Positions 53,978 to 64,000 of a stretch of 64,000 nt of DNA are shown here, piece by piece (the first letter of the stretch is position 1; every line of letters begins with the position of its first letter). The stretch is taken from NCBI GenBank assembly GCA_963971535.1, contig OZ020588.1, positions 128,215,583 to 128,279,582 on the forward strand. The letters are read 5' to 3'. Position numbers and translations under genes: made by a program. This DNA is from Notolepis coatsorum (lineage: Eukaryota > Chordata > Actinopteri > Aulopiformes > Paralepididae). The notes below the pieces were generated by a model. That model was not told where the DNA came from. It saw only the letters and a program-made list of their open reading frames with translations, and ran no database searches.

Positions 53978-56900
53978 ATGGCTAAATTGAATATTTTAAT
54001 TTGGAACGCAGGAGGGCTTAACGCCCCACACAAGCGTGCCAGTGTCCTTTGGCTATTGAAGAGGAGAAATATTGACCTTGCTCTCCTTAGTGAGACGCAT
54101 TTATTGGTAGGTGACGTGTCAAGACTGGCAAATCGGCAATATCACGTTATCTCCTCATCCTCAGCCGATGATAAGACGAAAGGAGTAGTCATAGTTACAA
54201 GACGTAACCTTGATATCAAAGTCTTGGATGTATGGTCGGACACGGAGGGAAGGATTACTATAGCAAAAGTTGAATTCTTGCATAGGAAGATGGCTATAAT
54301 AGCATTGTATGCTCCTAACACATTTGATTCAGCGTTCTATAATACAATCACGAAGAATATGTTGGAACTTAATGGATACGCTCTCATTGTGGGTGGCGAT
54401 TTTAATGCGTGCTGGGATGCGGAGATGGATAGGTCCGGGCCCTCTGAAACGAGCGACCAAAAACGGGCCTCTAAGGCCCTTAGGATGTGGGCCAAGGACA
54501 CGGGGCTCACAGACCTTTGGCGCTTATCCAACCCCACCCTCAAAGATTACTCTCACCTGTCAGCCAGACACAAAAGCTTCTCTCGAATTGACTATGCATT
54601 CGCGTCCCCTAATATGTTTGATAGTTTCGATGTCTCATTGGTTCCCTTGGCTCTCTCAGACCACAAGGGGATTTTCCTTACGGCAACCTTTGGCAGGCTC
54701 TCCGCAAGAGCTCCCAGATGGCGTTTTAATTCGACCTTGCTAAAGAACAATGACTTCTGTTCTGAGTTCAGGAGTAAACTAGCTGAATTTTTGCAGATCA
54801 ACGTTGGCACAGTAGAAGACCCTAGGGTCCTGTGGAACGCATTGAAAGGATTTATCAGGGGTCATGTCACACTATTTGCCTCCAATTTGCGAAAATCCCG
54901 GTCAAAAAAGCTAGAAGGACTGGAATCATTATATGCGGACCTATACGCATCCTTGCAAACTAACTATAATGAACGACTAAACACACAACGTAAGATAGTC
55001 AAAAAAGAAATAAACTCCATACTTAAACAACAGTCTGAGTTCTTGATACATAGGACAAGACAAAATTACTATTTTCACGGCTCCAGACCTAGCCATCTAT
55101 TGGCAATGAAAATACGCTCAAATGATCATTTCTCGGATATCCCCTCGATTAGGACGAGCCAGGGTACAGTCACTACTGATTCGAAAAAGATCAATGACAC
55201 TTTTAAAGAGTTTTACTCACAGTTATATAGCTCAGAGGGTAATCTTGATGACTCTAAATTTGAATCGTTCATTGGCGGGCTTGAGATACCCCACATTTCT
55301 GAGGAAGAGGCCAAGGAACTGGGGAGACCGATTACTCTCGTGGAATTGAGGGAGACGATTGTTGAAATGCAGAGGGGTAAGGCACCAGGCTGGGATGGTA
55401 TTCCACCCGAAGTGTATTTAGCTTTCTGGGACCAACTGGGTCCATTGATGCTCGATATAATCAATTACGCTATCGAACAAGGGGAGTTCTCAAGAGATGT
55501 CAATATGGCGTTGATTTCTTTACTTCTCAAGAAGGACAAAGATCCCAATGATTGTGGTAGCTATAGACCCTTGAGTCTTCTCGGGGCCGATTTAAAAGTG
55601 TTTGCCAAGGTGCTGGCCCGTCGCCTGCAGAGATTTATGTCTGTATTGGTACACTGCGATCAAACTGGTTTTATCCCGGGGCGTCTGGCTGCAGATAATC
55701 TTAGGAGGCTGTTGCATGTAATCGATAACAGTAAAGACAATACAACTCCATCCACAGTCCTGTCCTTGGATGCCATGAAGGCGTTTGACAGACTTGAGTG
55801 GTCATACCTGTGGAAGGTACTTGAGGTCATGGGTCTTGGGAAGAGTTTTATTCATATGATTAAAGTCCTGTATGCCTCGCCGTCTGCGATGATACTGACA
55901 GGCAAAAACTGTTCCACACTCTTTCCAGTCTCCAGATCTTCTAGACAGGGTTGTCCTCTGAGCCCAGGACTGTTCGCGCTTTCCCTCGAATCTTTGGCCC
56001 AATTTATTAGGCAATCGGAGGACATCGTCCCCATAATGGTCAATAATACTCCACACAAAATTGCTCTCTATGCGGATGACCTGCTGATTTTCATGGACGA
56101 CCCCTCCCGGTCGGCCACAAAATTATTGAGGATAATCGACGACTTTGGTAAATTGTCAGGCTTTAAGATTAACTGGAACAAATCAGCCTGCCTACCTCTT
56201 AATGAACTGGCCAAGGCGGTACGACTACCAGCTGATATCCCCATAGTAGAACATTTTAAATACTTGGGCATAGAGATATTCCCCACGCTGAACCAAACTA
56301 CTAAGTACAACTTCACGGGTACTTATGATCAAATACGCCAGGATCTAGACAGGTGGTCGTCCCTTCCTAACTCCTTACAAGCCCGGGCTTCCATAATCAA
56401 AATGAACATCCTGCCTAGGATACATTTTATTAGCTCAATGCTCCCCCTGCCCCCTCCAATAGACCACTGGCGCAAGGTACAATCGATGGTATCTAAGTTT
56501 ATCTGGAATAACAAACGCCCGAGAATCAAAAGGGCTACTACTCAACGTAGAAAACAAGATGGGGGCCTCGCAATCCCTGATTTTAAACTTTATTTCTGGT
56601 CCTTTTCACTGAGACCTCTGATGTGCTGGCTAGACCCTGTAGAGGCTGTATCGTGGCGCTCCTTAGAAGCGGCGGCGGTATCTCCGCTAAGATTGCAGGA
56701 TGTAGTGTACTCCACTGTCTCTATTTCGAAATGCCGGCTGAGGTATGGACCGATCATAACTCACGTGATCCAAACGTGGCTTAATGTACAGAGGTCGTGT
56801 GGGGTTAAATGCCCTTGGCACCTGGACTCTCCAATTTTTAATAACCAGCAATTACTTGTTGGACACAAGCCGGTTAATATTCCTCAATGGCAAAGGAGGG

Positions 56901-57631
56901 GAGTGCATACTCTGGAGGATATTTATGATAAGAACGGCCTCCGTGCGTTTCAGGACTTAAGAGAATTTTATGATCTTCCCGGCGAGTCCTTCTTTCTTTA
57001 CCTTCAACTAAGGTCAGCACTGAGGGCGCATGGCGTACCGTGGGCTCAGGCCTTGCACCCACACCCCTTCCTCAGGCTCATAGTGGACAGGACGACATCC
57101 AGAGGGTTTGTCTCCGACTTTTATACGCTCTTAATTCAATCCACGTATAAAAATGTATCATTGGATACAATCTGGCGTGTGGATATCCCGGAGTTGGACC
57201 CCGAGTTTGACTGGGATGATGTTTGGGCAAATGTGGCATTATCTTCCCGCAACCCCAATCACCAGCAAATTAATTTGAATTATATTCATAGGACCTATCT
57301 TACACCTAGGAAGCTATATGCTATGGGACTGATAACCGACTCTCGGTGCACTTTGTGCTCTCAAAAGGCCACTGGCACTTATATGCATATGTATTGGGAT
57401 TGCCCACCAGTGGCCCGCTTCTGGAGGTCAATAACGGACAAACTTTCAGATCTGTGTGGCTTAACTATCCCATTCACAGCTGTTACGCTACTCCTGAACG
57501 ATATAACGACACTACCCGCGTCCGTACAACTAAAAAGGGTTGTCCTAGCGGGCGTCACAGCAGCGAAGAAGCTAATAGCAATGAGATGGAAGGAGCCTGA
57601 GAAGCTTACAATGATACTCTATTGGATGTGA
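53978..57631 (+). CDS. L1-type ORF2: endonuclease and reverse transcriptase
   Basis: 1217 residues. An AP-type endonuclease spans residues 1-235 (ILIWNAGGLN, LLSETHLL, GGDFNACWD near 140, SDHKGIF near 225). Reverse transcriptase spans about 480-780: a GKAPGWDGIP entry, SYRPLSLLGADLK near 527, TGFIPGR, LDAMKAFDRLEW, RQGCPLSPGLF and the catalytic YADD near 697. A C-terminal Cys/His motif CTLCSQKATGTYMHMYWDC lies near 1124-1142. Compared with the truncated relative at 59191-59634, this copy leaves the family frame near 57609 and stops after MLYWM. The expected last 35-40 residues (DVIYLEIST and on) can be read in the neighbouring frame to a stop near 57723. Loss of the extreme C-terminus may or may not abolish function. 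Confidence 0.9.
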   Translation: MAKLNILIWNAGGLNAPHKRASVLWLLKRRNIDLALLSETHLLVGDVSRLANRQYHVISSSSADDKTKGVVIVTRRNLDIKVLDVWSDTEGRITIAKVEFLHRKMAIIALYAPNTFDSAFYNTITKNMLELNGYALIVGGDFNACWDAEMDRSGPSETSDQKRASKALRMWAKDTGLTDLWRLSNPTLKDYSHLSARHKSFSRIDYAFASPNMFDSFDVSLVPLALSDHKGIFLTATFGRLSARAPRWRFNSTLLKNNDFCSEFRSKLAEFLQINVGTVEDPRVLWNALKGFIRGHVTLFASNLRKSRSKKLEGLESLYADLYASLQTNYNERLNTQRKIVKKEINSILKQQSEFLIHRTRQNYYFHGSRPSHLLAMKIRSNDHFSDIPSIRTSQGTVTTDSKKINDTFKEFYSQLYSSEGNLDDSKFESFIGGLEIPHISEEEAKELGRPITLVELRETIVEMQRGKAPGWDGIPPEVYLAFWDQLGPLMLDIINYAIEQGEFSRDVNMALISLLLKKDKDPNDCGSYRPLSLLGADLKVFAKVLARRLQRFMSVLVHCDQTGFIPGRLAADNLRRLLHVIDNSKDNTTPSTVLSLDAMKAFDRLEWSYLWKVLEVMGLGKSFIHMIKVLYASPSAMILTGKNCSTLFPVSRSSRQGCPLSPGLFALSLESLAQFIRQSEDIVPIMVNNTPHKIALYADDLLIFMDDPSRSATKLLRIIDDFGKLSGFKINWNKSACLPLNELAKAVRLPADIPIVEHFKYLGIEIFPTLNQTTKYNFTGTYDQIRQDLDRWSSLPNSLQARASIIKMNILPRIHFISSMLPLPPPIDHWRKVQSMVSKFIWNNKRPRIKRATTQRRKQDGGLAIPDFKLYFWSFSLRPLMCWLDPVEAVSWRSLEAAAVSPLRLQDVVYSTVSISKCRLRYGPIITHVIQTWLNVQRSCGVKCPWHLDSPIFNNQQLLVGHKPVNIPQWQRRGVHTLEDIYDKNGLRAFQDLREFYDLPGESFFLYLQLRSALRAHGVPWAQALHPHPFLRLIVDRTTSRGFVSDFYTLLIQSTYKNVSLDTIWRVDIPELDPEFDWDDVWANVALSSRNPNHQQINLNYIHRTYLTPRKLYAMGLITDSRCTLCSQKATGTYMHMYWDCPPVARFWRSITDKLSDLCGLTIPFTAVTLLLNDITTLPASVQLKRVVLAGVTAAKKLIAMRWKEPEKLTMILYWM

Positions 57632-58303
57632 TTTATCTTGAGATATCCACGGCCCGGGTGATCGGGGTAGGGCAGGCTGGAATTGACCTGTGGTTCGCAG
57701 CAGCTGAGAAGGTGTGCGGCTGAGCGGGGTTGGGGCGCTTGATCGGGGGGGTCCGGCGGTCTCTGGGGAGGGGGAGGAGGAAATGTCTTGTCTGTCTTGG
57801 TTTTTGTCTTGTCCTTCTTAACTTTGACTGGGGGGATTTTAGGGGGGGTTGGTATTTAGCTATTCTGCGCTATATGTCAATTCACATGCCATCTCCCCAA
57901 GGGACTAATATTGGCAGACTGATTGACCTGTCAACCAACTTGGAGGAAGAATTTCTTTCTTCTTACACTTTACCTTCTGCGAGTTTGGCAGTCTTGAACA
58001 TGTGTAAGGGACCTAGGCTATCTACAGTAAATCTGCGGCAACACTCATAAACAATCTTTTAAGTCACTCCACTTTGTAAAGGTGGGGAAAGGTTGACATG
58101 TTTTGAAGACCCTTTTTGTTATTGAAGTAGCCATCTATATTTGATAGGTTGGACGCTGTTTCTTTTTCTTTTTGTCTTTATAATTTATTATTCTGTATTA
58201 TTATTGTTTGTTATTCTCCTGTGAAGTTATGTTTTTTGTTACTGTGGTTATTGTGTTGTCCTGTTTCATGTAATTAATAATAAAAAAATGTGATCAAAAA
58301 AAA
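57632..58303 (+). other. LINE 3' UTR
   Basis: G-rich in its first 200 bases (runs of GGGG near 57740-57850), then AT-rich to the A tract at the 3' end. Confidence 0.7.
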
Positions 58304-58320
58304 ACATGTAACATTATCTC

Positions 58321-58914
58321 CAGACTAGAGCCAACTAACGTTCGGCAATGGCGATCGCCTAGAGCGAACTATTGGAGATTATTATGAAGAGGACAAATGG
58401 TGATGATCCATCTATAACATTAGGTGCGTTTTCACCAGACTATGTTGGATTCTAGTATTTTCAAACAGGCTGAGGATGTAATGTTATCTGTTGGGCGCTG
58501 CCAGAGTCAATTAACTTTATTTATTTAAATTGTTCCTGTTCTGACTCAGACACTTCGGAGAAAGAGTGGACAGGGTTTTGGTGGACCTGCTAACAAAGGT
58601 AACATCTATTTTACCGAACCCCATCATAAAACATGGCTTTGTGATGATCCCAGAGTCAGAAAACGAGTCCGCGACGGACCCCCCCCCCCCATGGTGGCTT
58701 TGTGAATAGAACCATTCTATGTATGGTCATGTTTACCTTTGACCTGGAAATAATATAGGTGCCAGGCGAGCAACAAGCACGAAATGTGCATGCTCCACAC
58801 AAAACACGCAATATCTCGCGTTCCAGGAAACAAGCCTGGATTATTTCGAAACAGGGCGGTTTTTAGCCTGGGATTGCGCAGGAACGAAGGTATGTTCGTT
58901 CCCTGTTGGAGTAT
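58321..58914. other. Spacer with a dispersed repeat copy
   Basis: Includes 58362-58450, the second copy of the repeat at 41456-41540. A C-run lies at 58679-58690. Otherwise nothing recognised. Confidence 0.6.
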
Positions 58915-58929
58915 AAATATTGCCTTTCA

Positions 58930-59895
58930 CGGTGTTCCATTAACGATACCAATTGCACACCACAGATACCACAAATTCTTCTATGAAAGAGAGACATCGA
59001 GAGGTTTTGTATCAGATTTTTATCATCAATTACCTCGTATGAAACCCTCCACCTAGACTCTATTTGGAGGAGGGATATACCAGACCTGGAAATAGATTTT
59101 GAGTGGCAAGAAGCCTGGGCAAATGTTCGACTTGCATCAAGGAACCCGGACCATCAACAAATCAATCTTAACTATATCCATAGGACATACTTGACTCCTA
59201 TAAGACTGAACAGAATGGGTCTTAAACAAGACTCCAAATGCTCCTTATGTACAAATGGGGGCGAGGGGACATTTATGCACATGTACTGGGACTGCCCACC
59301 AGTTAAAATATTCTGGAAAGAGGTGACCCAGCAATTATCAAATCTCTTAACTCTGAATATACCTGTACACCCCTCTGTATTACTGCTGAATGATGTTTTT
59401 GAGAATGCAGTACATCCACAGCTAAAGAGATTGGTTTTATCGGGTATCACAGTGGCTAAAAAGCTGATAGCATCACGATGGTTCCAACCGGAAAAAATGT
59501 GCAGAAAGGTCTGGATTATTACATATCTCGATGTGATTTATCAAGAAATATCTACAGCAAGAATTTTGGGTCTCAATGAATCAAAAATGAAAATGTGGTT
59601 AGAAGTGGTGGAGATAATAAAAGCTAGCATATAATGGTAGTGTCTGGTTAGGAGCGTGGGATAATGGATGGATTATCCAATGGGGGGTCCGGGAGGGGGG
59701 GGTACGAGCTAGAGCATATGTGTGTAGGGTATTAGATAGCAGGTATTGGGGGTATATCCTGTATAATACATTTAACTATATGGTGATTTCATTGGATGTG
59801 CACTGTTAATAATGCTTGTATATCTTATCGTGTGTTGTCATGTTTGTTTATATGTTTGTTTAAAAAATAATAAAAAAATAAAACACAAAAAAAAA
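58930..59895 (+). mobile_element. 5'-truncated L1-type LINE
   Basis: Flanked by the duplication AAATATTGCCTTTCA (58915-58929, and 59895-59909 including A-tract bases). It carries only the C-terminal ORF2 part, a short 3' UTR and an A-rich tail (AATAATAAAAAAATAAAACA). TSRGFVSDFY and INLNYIHRTYLTP are shared with the full LINE 0.6 kb to the left, but other residues differ widely, so it is a related family rather than a copy of that element. Confidence 0.9.
58965..59634 (+). pseudogene. L1-type ORF2 C-terminal fragment
   Basis: The homology runs from RETSRGFVSDFY (about 58985), changes frame near 59020-59040, and continues to a stop at 59634. It includes CSLCTNGGEGTFMHMYWDC (Cys/His motif), FENAVHPQLKRLVLSGITVA and ends TYLDVIYQEISTARILGLNE and a helix (KMKMWLEVVEIIKASI). 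This ending is informative: it shows what the last 40 residues of the family look like, and hence that the full-length neighbour is shifted there. The fragment itself has no start codon of its own and cannot be functional. Confidence 0.8.
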
Positions 59896-59925
59896 AATAT
59901 TGCCTTTCAAATGAGCCATACTATT

Positions 59926-60879
59926 CAGTGGCGTAGCGGAGGCCCCCGCCGCCCCCGCGGTGCGGGGGGGGCCCGGAGTTTAGGGGGCGCCGCCCCCACT
60001 GTAGACTATCCTCTTTCGTAACGCGCGGGAACAGGGCGCAGACAGTGTGAGGAGCCCAGTATGGTTCTGCGGGGCTGCAGCTGGATGCATCTCGCGCAGA
60101 GGGCGGGGCCCCCCCCCTCCCTGCTATGATTTGCTCACCTGTGATAGGGCTAGGCTGATAACTAATGTTCATTGGCAGCGTTCAAAACACAGCGGGAAGC
60201 GGCGGTAAAAATGCCGCAAATATCCAAGCAAGCGGTGCTTAGAAAAACAAGATGAGAGCAAAAGCCGAACAGGAGACGGAAAAGCTACGAAAAAGAACAT
60301 CATTGTTCCAGCAGGCAGCAAAGGTAGACTGACTCTAACGTTACTGAAGAATGCATCGGCAGTAAGCTCCCCACCCAGGCCGGCCGCCGCGCCGCGTCCA
60401 CCGCTATCAACACGCCGGGCCCCCGGTCAGTTCCGCATCGAGTCCAGGCAGACAGACAGCCCAGCCACGCTACAGCCGCCGAGACCCGAGACAGGTTAGA
60501 AGAATATAACGTTTTATTCGCCATAACCAGTACGAGTAGCCTACAGGTTACATTGGAACTGGAATCTAATCCATAATTTTTTTAGTAGGCTACATGGTTT
60601 AAGTGGCCGCGATGTCCAGTGTGATGATAATAATGATGTGTGTTGTAGCGGGACGGCCAGCCACGATATTCAGACATGGCACGAGATTATGGGTCATTGT
60701 AATTACAGGGATTTACTGAAACTGCAAGTAGTGTCAGAGCCTGCATAGGCGGAGGGTGAGCTCGACATTAGGGTCGGCTGTAATGGGATGGACCTCGCGC
60801 AAAATTTTCTCACTTTATTATTGTTTTAGGGGAGTGGTCTGCCCTGCGGGGGGGCCCGACATATTGCGCAACGCCACTG
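59926..60879 (+). mobile_element. hAT element, 954 bp, internally deleted
   Basis: Ends CAGTGGCGTAGCGGAGG and the complement of CAGTGGCGTTGCGCAAT; a perfect 8-bp duplication ATACTATT lies at 59918-59925 and 60880-60887. The left subterminal region is GC-rich (GGGGGGGCCCGG). A 26-codon frame at 60252-60332, MRAKAEQETEKLRKRTSLFQ onward, resembles the basic N-terminus of hAT/ZMYM-type transposases. No catalytic part remains. Confidence 0.93.
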
Positions 60880-60887
60880 ATACTATT

Positions 60888-61079
60888 GTCTCCATAGCTA
60901 TAATATAGAATATACGATGGGTCTGCAAACATCGTGAAAATGGAAGAGAAAAAACGCTGGCGCCAGGGAGAACAGATGGAAAAACAGTGTGGCAGTCAAT
61001 GACTTAATTAAATGACATTTTTCAACAAAATAATCCAGTAGAAATTGTATTTATTTTTAGCACTTTTAGCATTTTTACA
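60888..61079. other. Unassigned spacer
   Basis: Nothing recognised. Confidence 0.5.
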
Positions 61080-61237
61080 GCTTTTTTCCTGGCCACGCAG
61101 GGCCTATAGAGGAGAGGGAGAACGGGAGGAGAAGTAGGGAAGACATGTGGCAAATGGACACCGGGAGTGGGAAACGAACCCGGGACGACCGCTTCACGAC
61201 TCAGTGCAATATATGGTGTGCTACTGGAGCGCCCCAG
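61080..61237 (-). mobile_element. SINE-like fragment with B-box-like motif
   Basis: On the minus strand it begins GGGGCGCTCCAGTAGCACAC and carries GGTTCGTTTCC (about 61184-61174), close to the tRNA B box. The arrangement resembles a tRNA-derived SINE head, but the A box is poor and the tail unclear. Confidence 0.4.
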
Positions 61238-62780
61238 AAATTGTATTTATTTACATGATATTTCAATATCAATCTAGTTGACTATAACGTGCTACGATGC
61301 GAAGTGGCTCATGCCAGCCAACAAGCTAATGCACATAGTAACCTAGGCGATGGAACCCTTGTGTTAGTAATGACTTTTTGTCCAAACTATAGGTAGTACG
61401 GTTATGCCCTAAGTAATCTAGCTGCAACTAAATTTAGCTGATGTATTTATAAAAAAAAATATTAAAATAAAAAGCTAGTAGTTACTTAGCCTCTATAGTG
61501 TGGACCAGTGTTCTTTTAGTCAATGAAAATTATGACTAAATATGGTCGTCAACGAAGCTTTTTCCACTGATGAAAATGAGACGAGACGTCACGTTAACCT
61601 CTTAACAATCCCCCCCAAAAGTGGTCATTTTAGTTTTAGTTTTTTGAGGACTGCATACTTTTTTTGCAAACCAAAATACTATACTTTATATTTATGCATG
61701 AGGCTCTTTTGAAAGATGACATTCTGAAGTTTCTGATACAATAAAGAAAATTCACTTTTAGTGCTAATGAAATAGAGTAACATAGGTCTGAACTTGAGTT
61801 GTAGAAAAACTTGTTACTGACGTTTTTCTGTAGTAGTTAGTAGTCCAGAAGTAGTATTTCCCCAAAAATTGGTATGGCTGAAAAGCCTCCATAGCATGAA
61901 GTCTTATGTAGTACATGTCCAAATTTCATGAAGATCTGTTCAGAAATGAGTGATTAGGAGCGATTTTGGTAAACTGTGTAGTGTTCCTGGTTTCCTTTTC
62001 CTCATAGACTTCAATTCATTCTGTTTTTTTTCTCTTCCTGTTTTCGCTCGTGACTTTTCACGAGCTCCCTGATTCATACATCCCCACGTGGGGTATCATT
62101 GGAAAGCAACACTGATTGGCTACAACCCTGTCCAATAATATTCAAGATCGCCAAATTATTGACGGAGCTAGAGCCCCGGGAGTCGGGGTGGTAATCTGAC
62201 TCTGCCGTGTACTTTGGCGCACACCTCACATATTGACATGTACCTCGAGAACCGCTGAACGGATTTTGTCACCTGAAAGGGCTATCGACAGGCAACAAAT
62301 AGGGCTTTATTTATTCGATATATATGTAGGAGCCATTCTTGAGTTATTTAATCTTTAAGTTTGTATCATGCAATTATTTGAATTATGAAAATGCTTTATG
62401 GATTACGAAATATGAAAACTAAAACTGATAATTTGATTGACAAGTCATGATATTATTTACACTGATTATCTTATTGTAACTATTCTTATGATTTGAAACT
62501 ATGTGCACTTTCCCTTTAAAGAGACCTACCTGAGCTATTCACCTGTGTGGTTTACCTTGATAAGGGGTGGTGGCTTGCGTGGGAGACGTGGACCGGGAAG
62601 GCAAACAGTTTTTGTACCGCACGCACAGACGCACTGTACGCAACGCACGCATGTATTAGATATACGAGTTTTCCCAGATAGCAAAAAATGAGTGAATCAA
62701 CGTTGAAATAGGGTTCAGCAGAAATATTGAATCTATGTTGAAGCCTGACATCTAAATTATATAGATCGTTGTCTATGACC
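61238..62780. other. Unassigned stretch
   Basis: AT-rich. A segment with CAGTGTTCTTTTAGTCAATG near 61508 resembles common fish DNA-transposon ends, but no partner end or duplication was found. No coding recognised. Confidence 0.5.
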
Positions 62781-62796
62781 CTAACGTTGAATCAAC

Positions 62797-63020
62797 GTTA
62801 GGTGTCAACCATAGCTGATACTATATCAATGTTGATTCAACCATCATCTAAATGGTAATCTACATGCACATTTTAGTTGATTTTATATTGAATCAATGTT
62901 AGACATCAATGTTTATTCAACCATAATCTAAATGGTAATCTACATGCACATTTTAGTTGATTTTATATTGAATCAATGTTAGACATCAATGTTTATTCAA
63001 CCATAATCTAAATGGTACTC
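62797..63020. repeat. 80-bp tandem repeat
   Basis: Two perfect-looking 80-bp units and a diverged first one, containing TTGAATCAATGTTAGACATC and ATAATCTAAATGGTAATC. The surrounding ACGTTGAATCAACGTTAGG palindromes (about 62780-62800) suggest it belongs to a palindromic fish DNA-transposon family. Confidence 0.85.
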
Positions 63021-63569
63021 TACTTGTACATTTGTAACTTGTACATCTACTTGTAACTTGTAAAGTTAAGGAATCAATACTGATTAATGTACATTTTACA
63101 TTAAAATATTGCTGCTGATATGTATACATCATAACATTACATGTTTTTTTCCTGCTGTTAAACACACTATTGTTAAATAAATAATAATAAAATTCTTATA
63201 TGACCATATTTCCAAAAATGTGTGAACAAAAATGACAACATGGCTTTTAAAATGAAAATTTATTTTTTTCTAGGGTATGAGAACTTCCAGTGACTAAAAC
63301 TTTACAAAAAACAAATAACAGACCTTATAACAGGCTTTCATTAACAATATAGCCACTGCCAGAATAGTGACACACATATTGTGTGTGGTGAGCACACGCA
63401 TTCATGCACAACGAAGACAAGATTGCAATCATTTTAACTATACATTTATGAGCTCAAAGTATGAGCTCACTACTGACTGAAATGTCCAACAAAAAGCATC
63501 AATTGTCAAATAATATTGATCACATTAACTAGACTAGATGTTTGAGGAAATTAGAAAGGGAACAACAAC
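63021..63569. other. Unassigned AT-rich stretch
   Basis: No coding, arrays or terminal repeats recognised. Confidence 0.5.
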
Positions 63570-63573
63570 TTAA

Positions 63574-63938
63574 CCCTTGTGTCTGATCAGATTCGTATTT
63601 GTTTGATAACTTTGCAGTGATGAGCCAACATAATATGTGGCATAATCTTTTAATTATCTTGTATTTATTTTTTTACTCTTCATAAATTGTTTATTCCACT
63701 TCAGCCCGATCATAACCACCACATATTCCTTTTTTTGTCATATTTAACAACTCTTTTCAGAAAAGTGGGAGTATTTCATTACAAAAATAATATAAAAAAT
63801 GGTTATGATCAGGGCTGAAGTTGAATAAAATATTTATGGAAAAGAAAGTGGGAAATTATTTCAACATAATCTTTTTATGGAGTTTTTCAATTTAGTCCCC
63901 TAATAAGAGTATAATACTTTAGTTTTCAGACACAAGGG
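63574..63938. mobile_element. piggyBac-like MITE, 365 bp
   Basis: Perfect 13-bp terminal inverted repeats CCCTTGTGTCTGA / TCAGACACAAGGG lie directly inside TTAA on both sides (63570-63573 and 63939-63942), the piggyBac target signature. A second, longer inverted pair is internal (about 63680-63718 and 63799-63838, ACTTCAGCCCGATCATAACC and its near complement). No coding; mobilised in trans. Confidence 0.88.
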
Positions 63939-64000
63939 TTAAATATAAACAATGGCATAGGATTTGAATTTAAACACAGTGGAGCTTAGATGATCTACAG

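Larger units (their letters stand above)
50840..58303 (+). mobile_element. Full-length L1-type LINE, 7.46 kb
   Basis: A perfect 17-bp target duplication ACATGTAACATTATCTC flanks it (50823-50839 and 58304-58320). It starts TGGGGGGGGCGGAGC, has ORF1 (51010-51918), an unusually long inter-ORF region of about 2.06 kb built partly of 336-bp tandem units, ORF2 (53978-57631), and a 3' UTR ending AATAATAAAAAAATG and an A tract. The L1-type ORF1 and the YADD reverse transcriptase place it in the L1/Tx1 group of fish. The perfect duplication implies recent insertion, but ORF2 seems to have lost its normal C-terminus. Confidence 0.95.

Overview
This window is vertebrate, almost certainly teleost fish, nuclear DNA. 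It carries several hAT transposons with 8-bp target duplications, two full-length LINEs of different clades, L2-like LINE tails, a fish tRNA-type SINE, retrovirus-like LTR elements, and an extreme load of GT, GA, TC and GATA arrays. Such density of short tandem repeats recalls gadiform fish, but that is only an inference. There is no bacterial operon structure, and I found no complete, confidently recognised host gene.

Layout. 1-5.2 kb: GT and GATA arrays, a MITE, and a 2.36-kb hAT element (1484-3840). 5.2-21.4 kb: a class I retrovirus-like fossil on the minus strand (integrase part, long open pro-pol, gag). Its gag is split by an intact-looking LINE with two ORFs (about 11.69-16.79 kb), and its leader has swollen into GT/GA minisatellites (18.0-20.8 kb). 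21.4-26.4 kb: LTR-like sequence, a second copy of a 289-bp GATA-linked repeat, a GC-rich proline-coding minisatellite ORF and an LTR. 26.4-28.7 kb: an L2-like LINE split by a hAT element with perfect target duplications. 28.7-33.9 kb: pyrimidine-rich sequence with minisatellites, two exon-like segments and SINEs.

33.87-40.30 kb: a very young LTR element. Its LTRs differ only in G-run lengths and it is flanked by ACGA, but the interior has no gag or pol. It holds gene-like parts instead: a CRE/TATA/signal-peptide-like exon, splice signals and an immunoglobulin-domain-like exon. 41.7-42.9 kb: a hAT element. 42.9-50.8 kb: a gag-only retrovirus-like element with a long leader that has a strong splice donor and acceptor. 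50.84-58.30 kb: a full-length L1-type LINE with a 17-bp target duplication, inserted at the very edge of the preceding element; its inter-ORF region is built of about 336-bp tandem units. 58.9-60.9 kb: a truncated relative of that LINE and a hAT element, almost touching. 61-64 kb: a SINE-like piece, an 80-bp tandem repeat and a piggyBac-like MITE.

The coding content is therefore mobile-element machinery: reverse transcriptases, endonucleases, integrase, gag nucleocapsids and hAT transposase scraps. The two most unusual objects are the LTR-bounded segment with gene-like exons (33.87-40.30 kb) and the 336-bp repeat array between the two ORFs of the L1-type LINE (52.26-53.58 kb).
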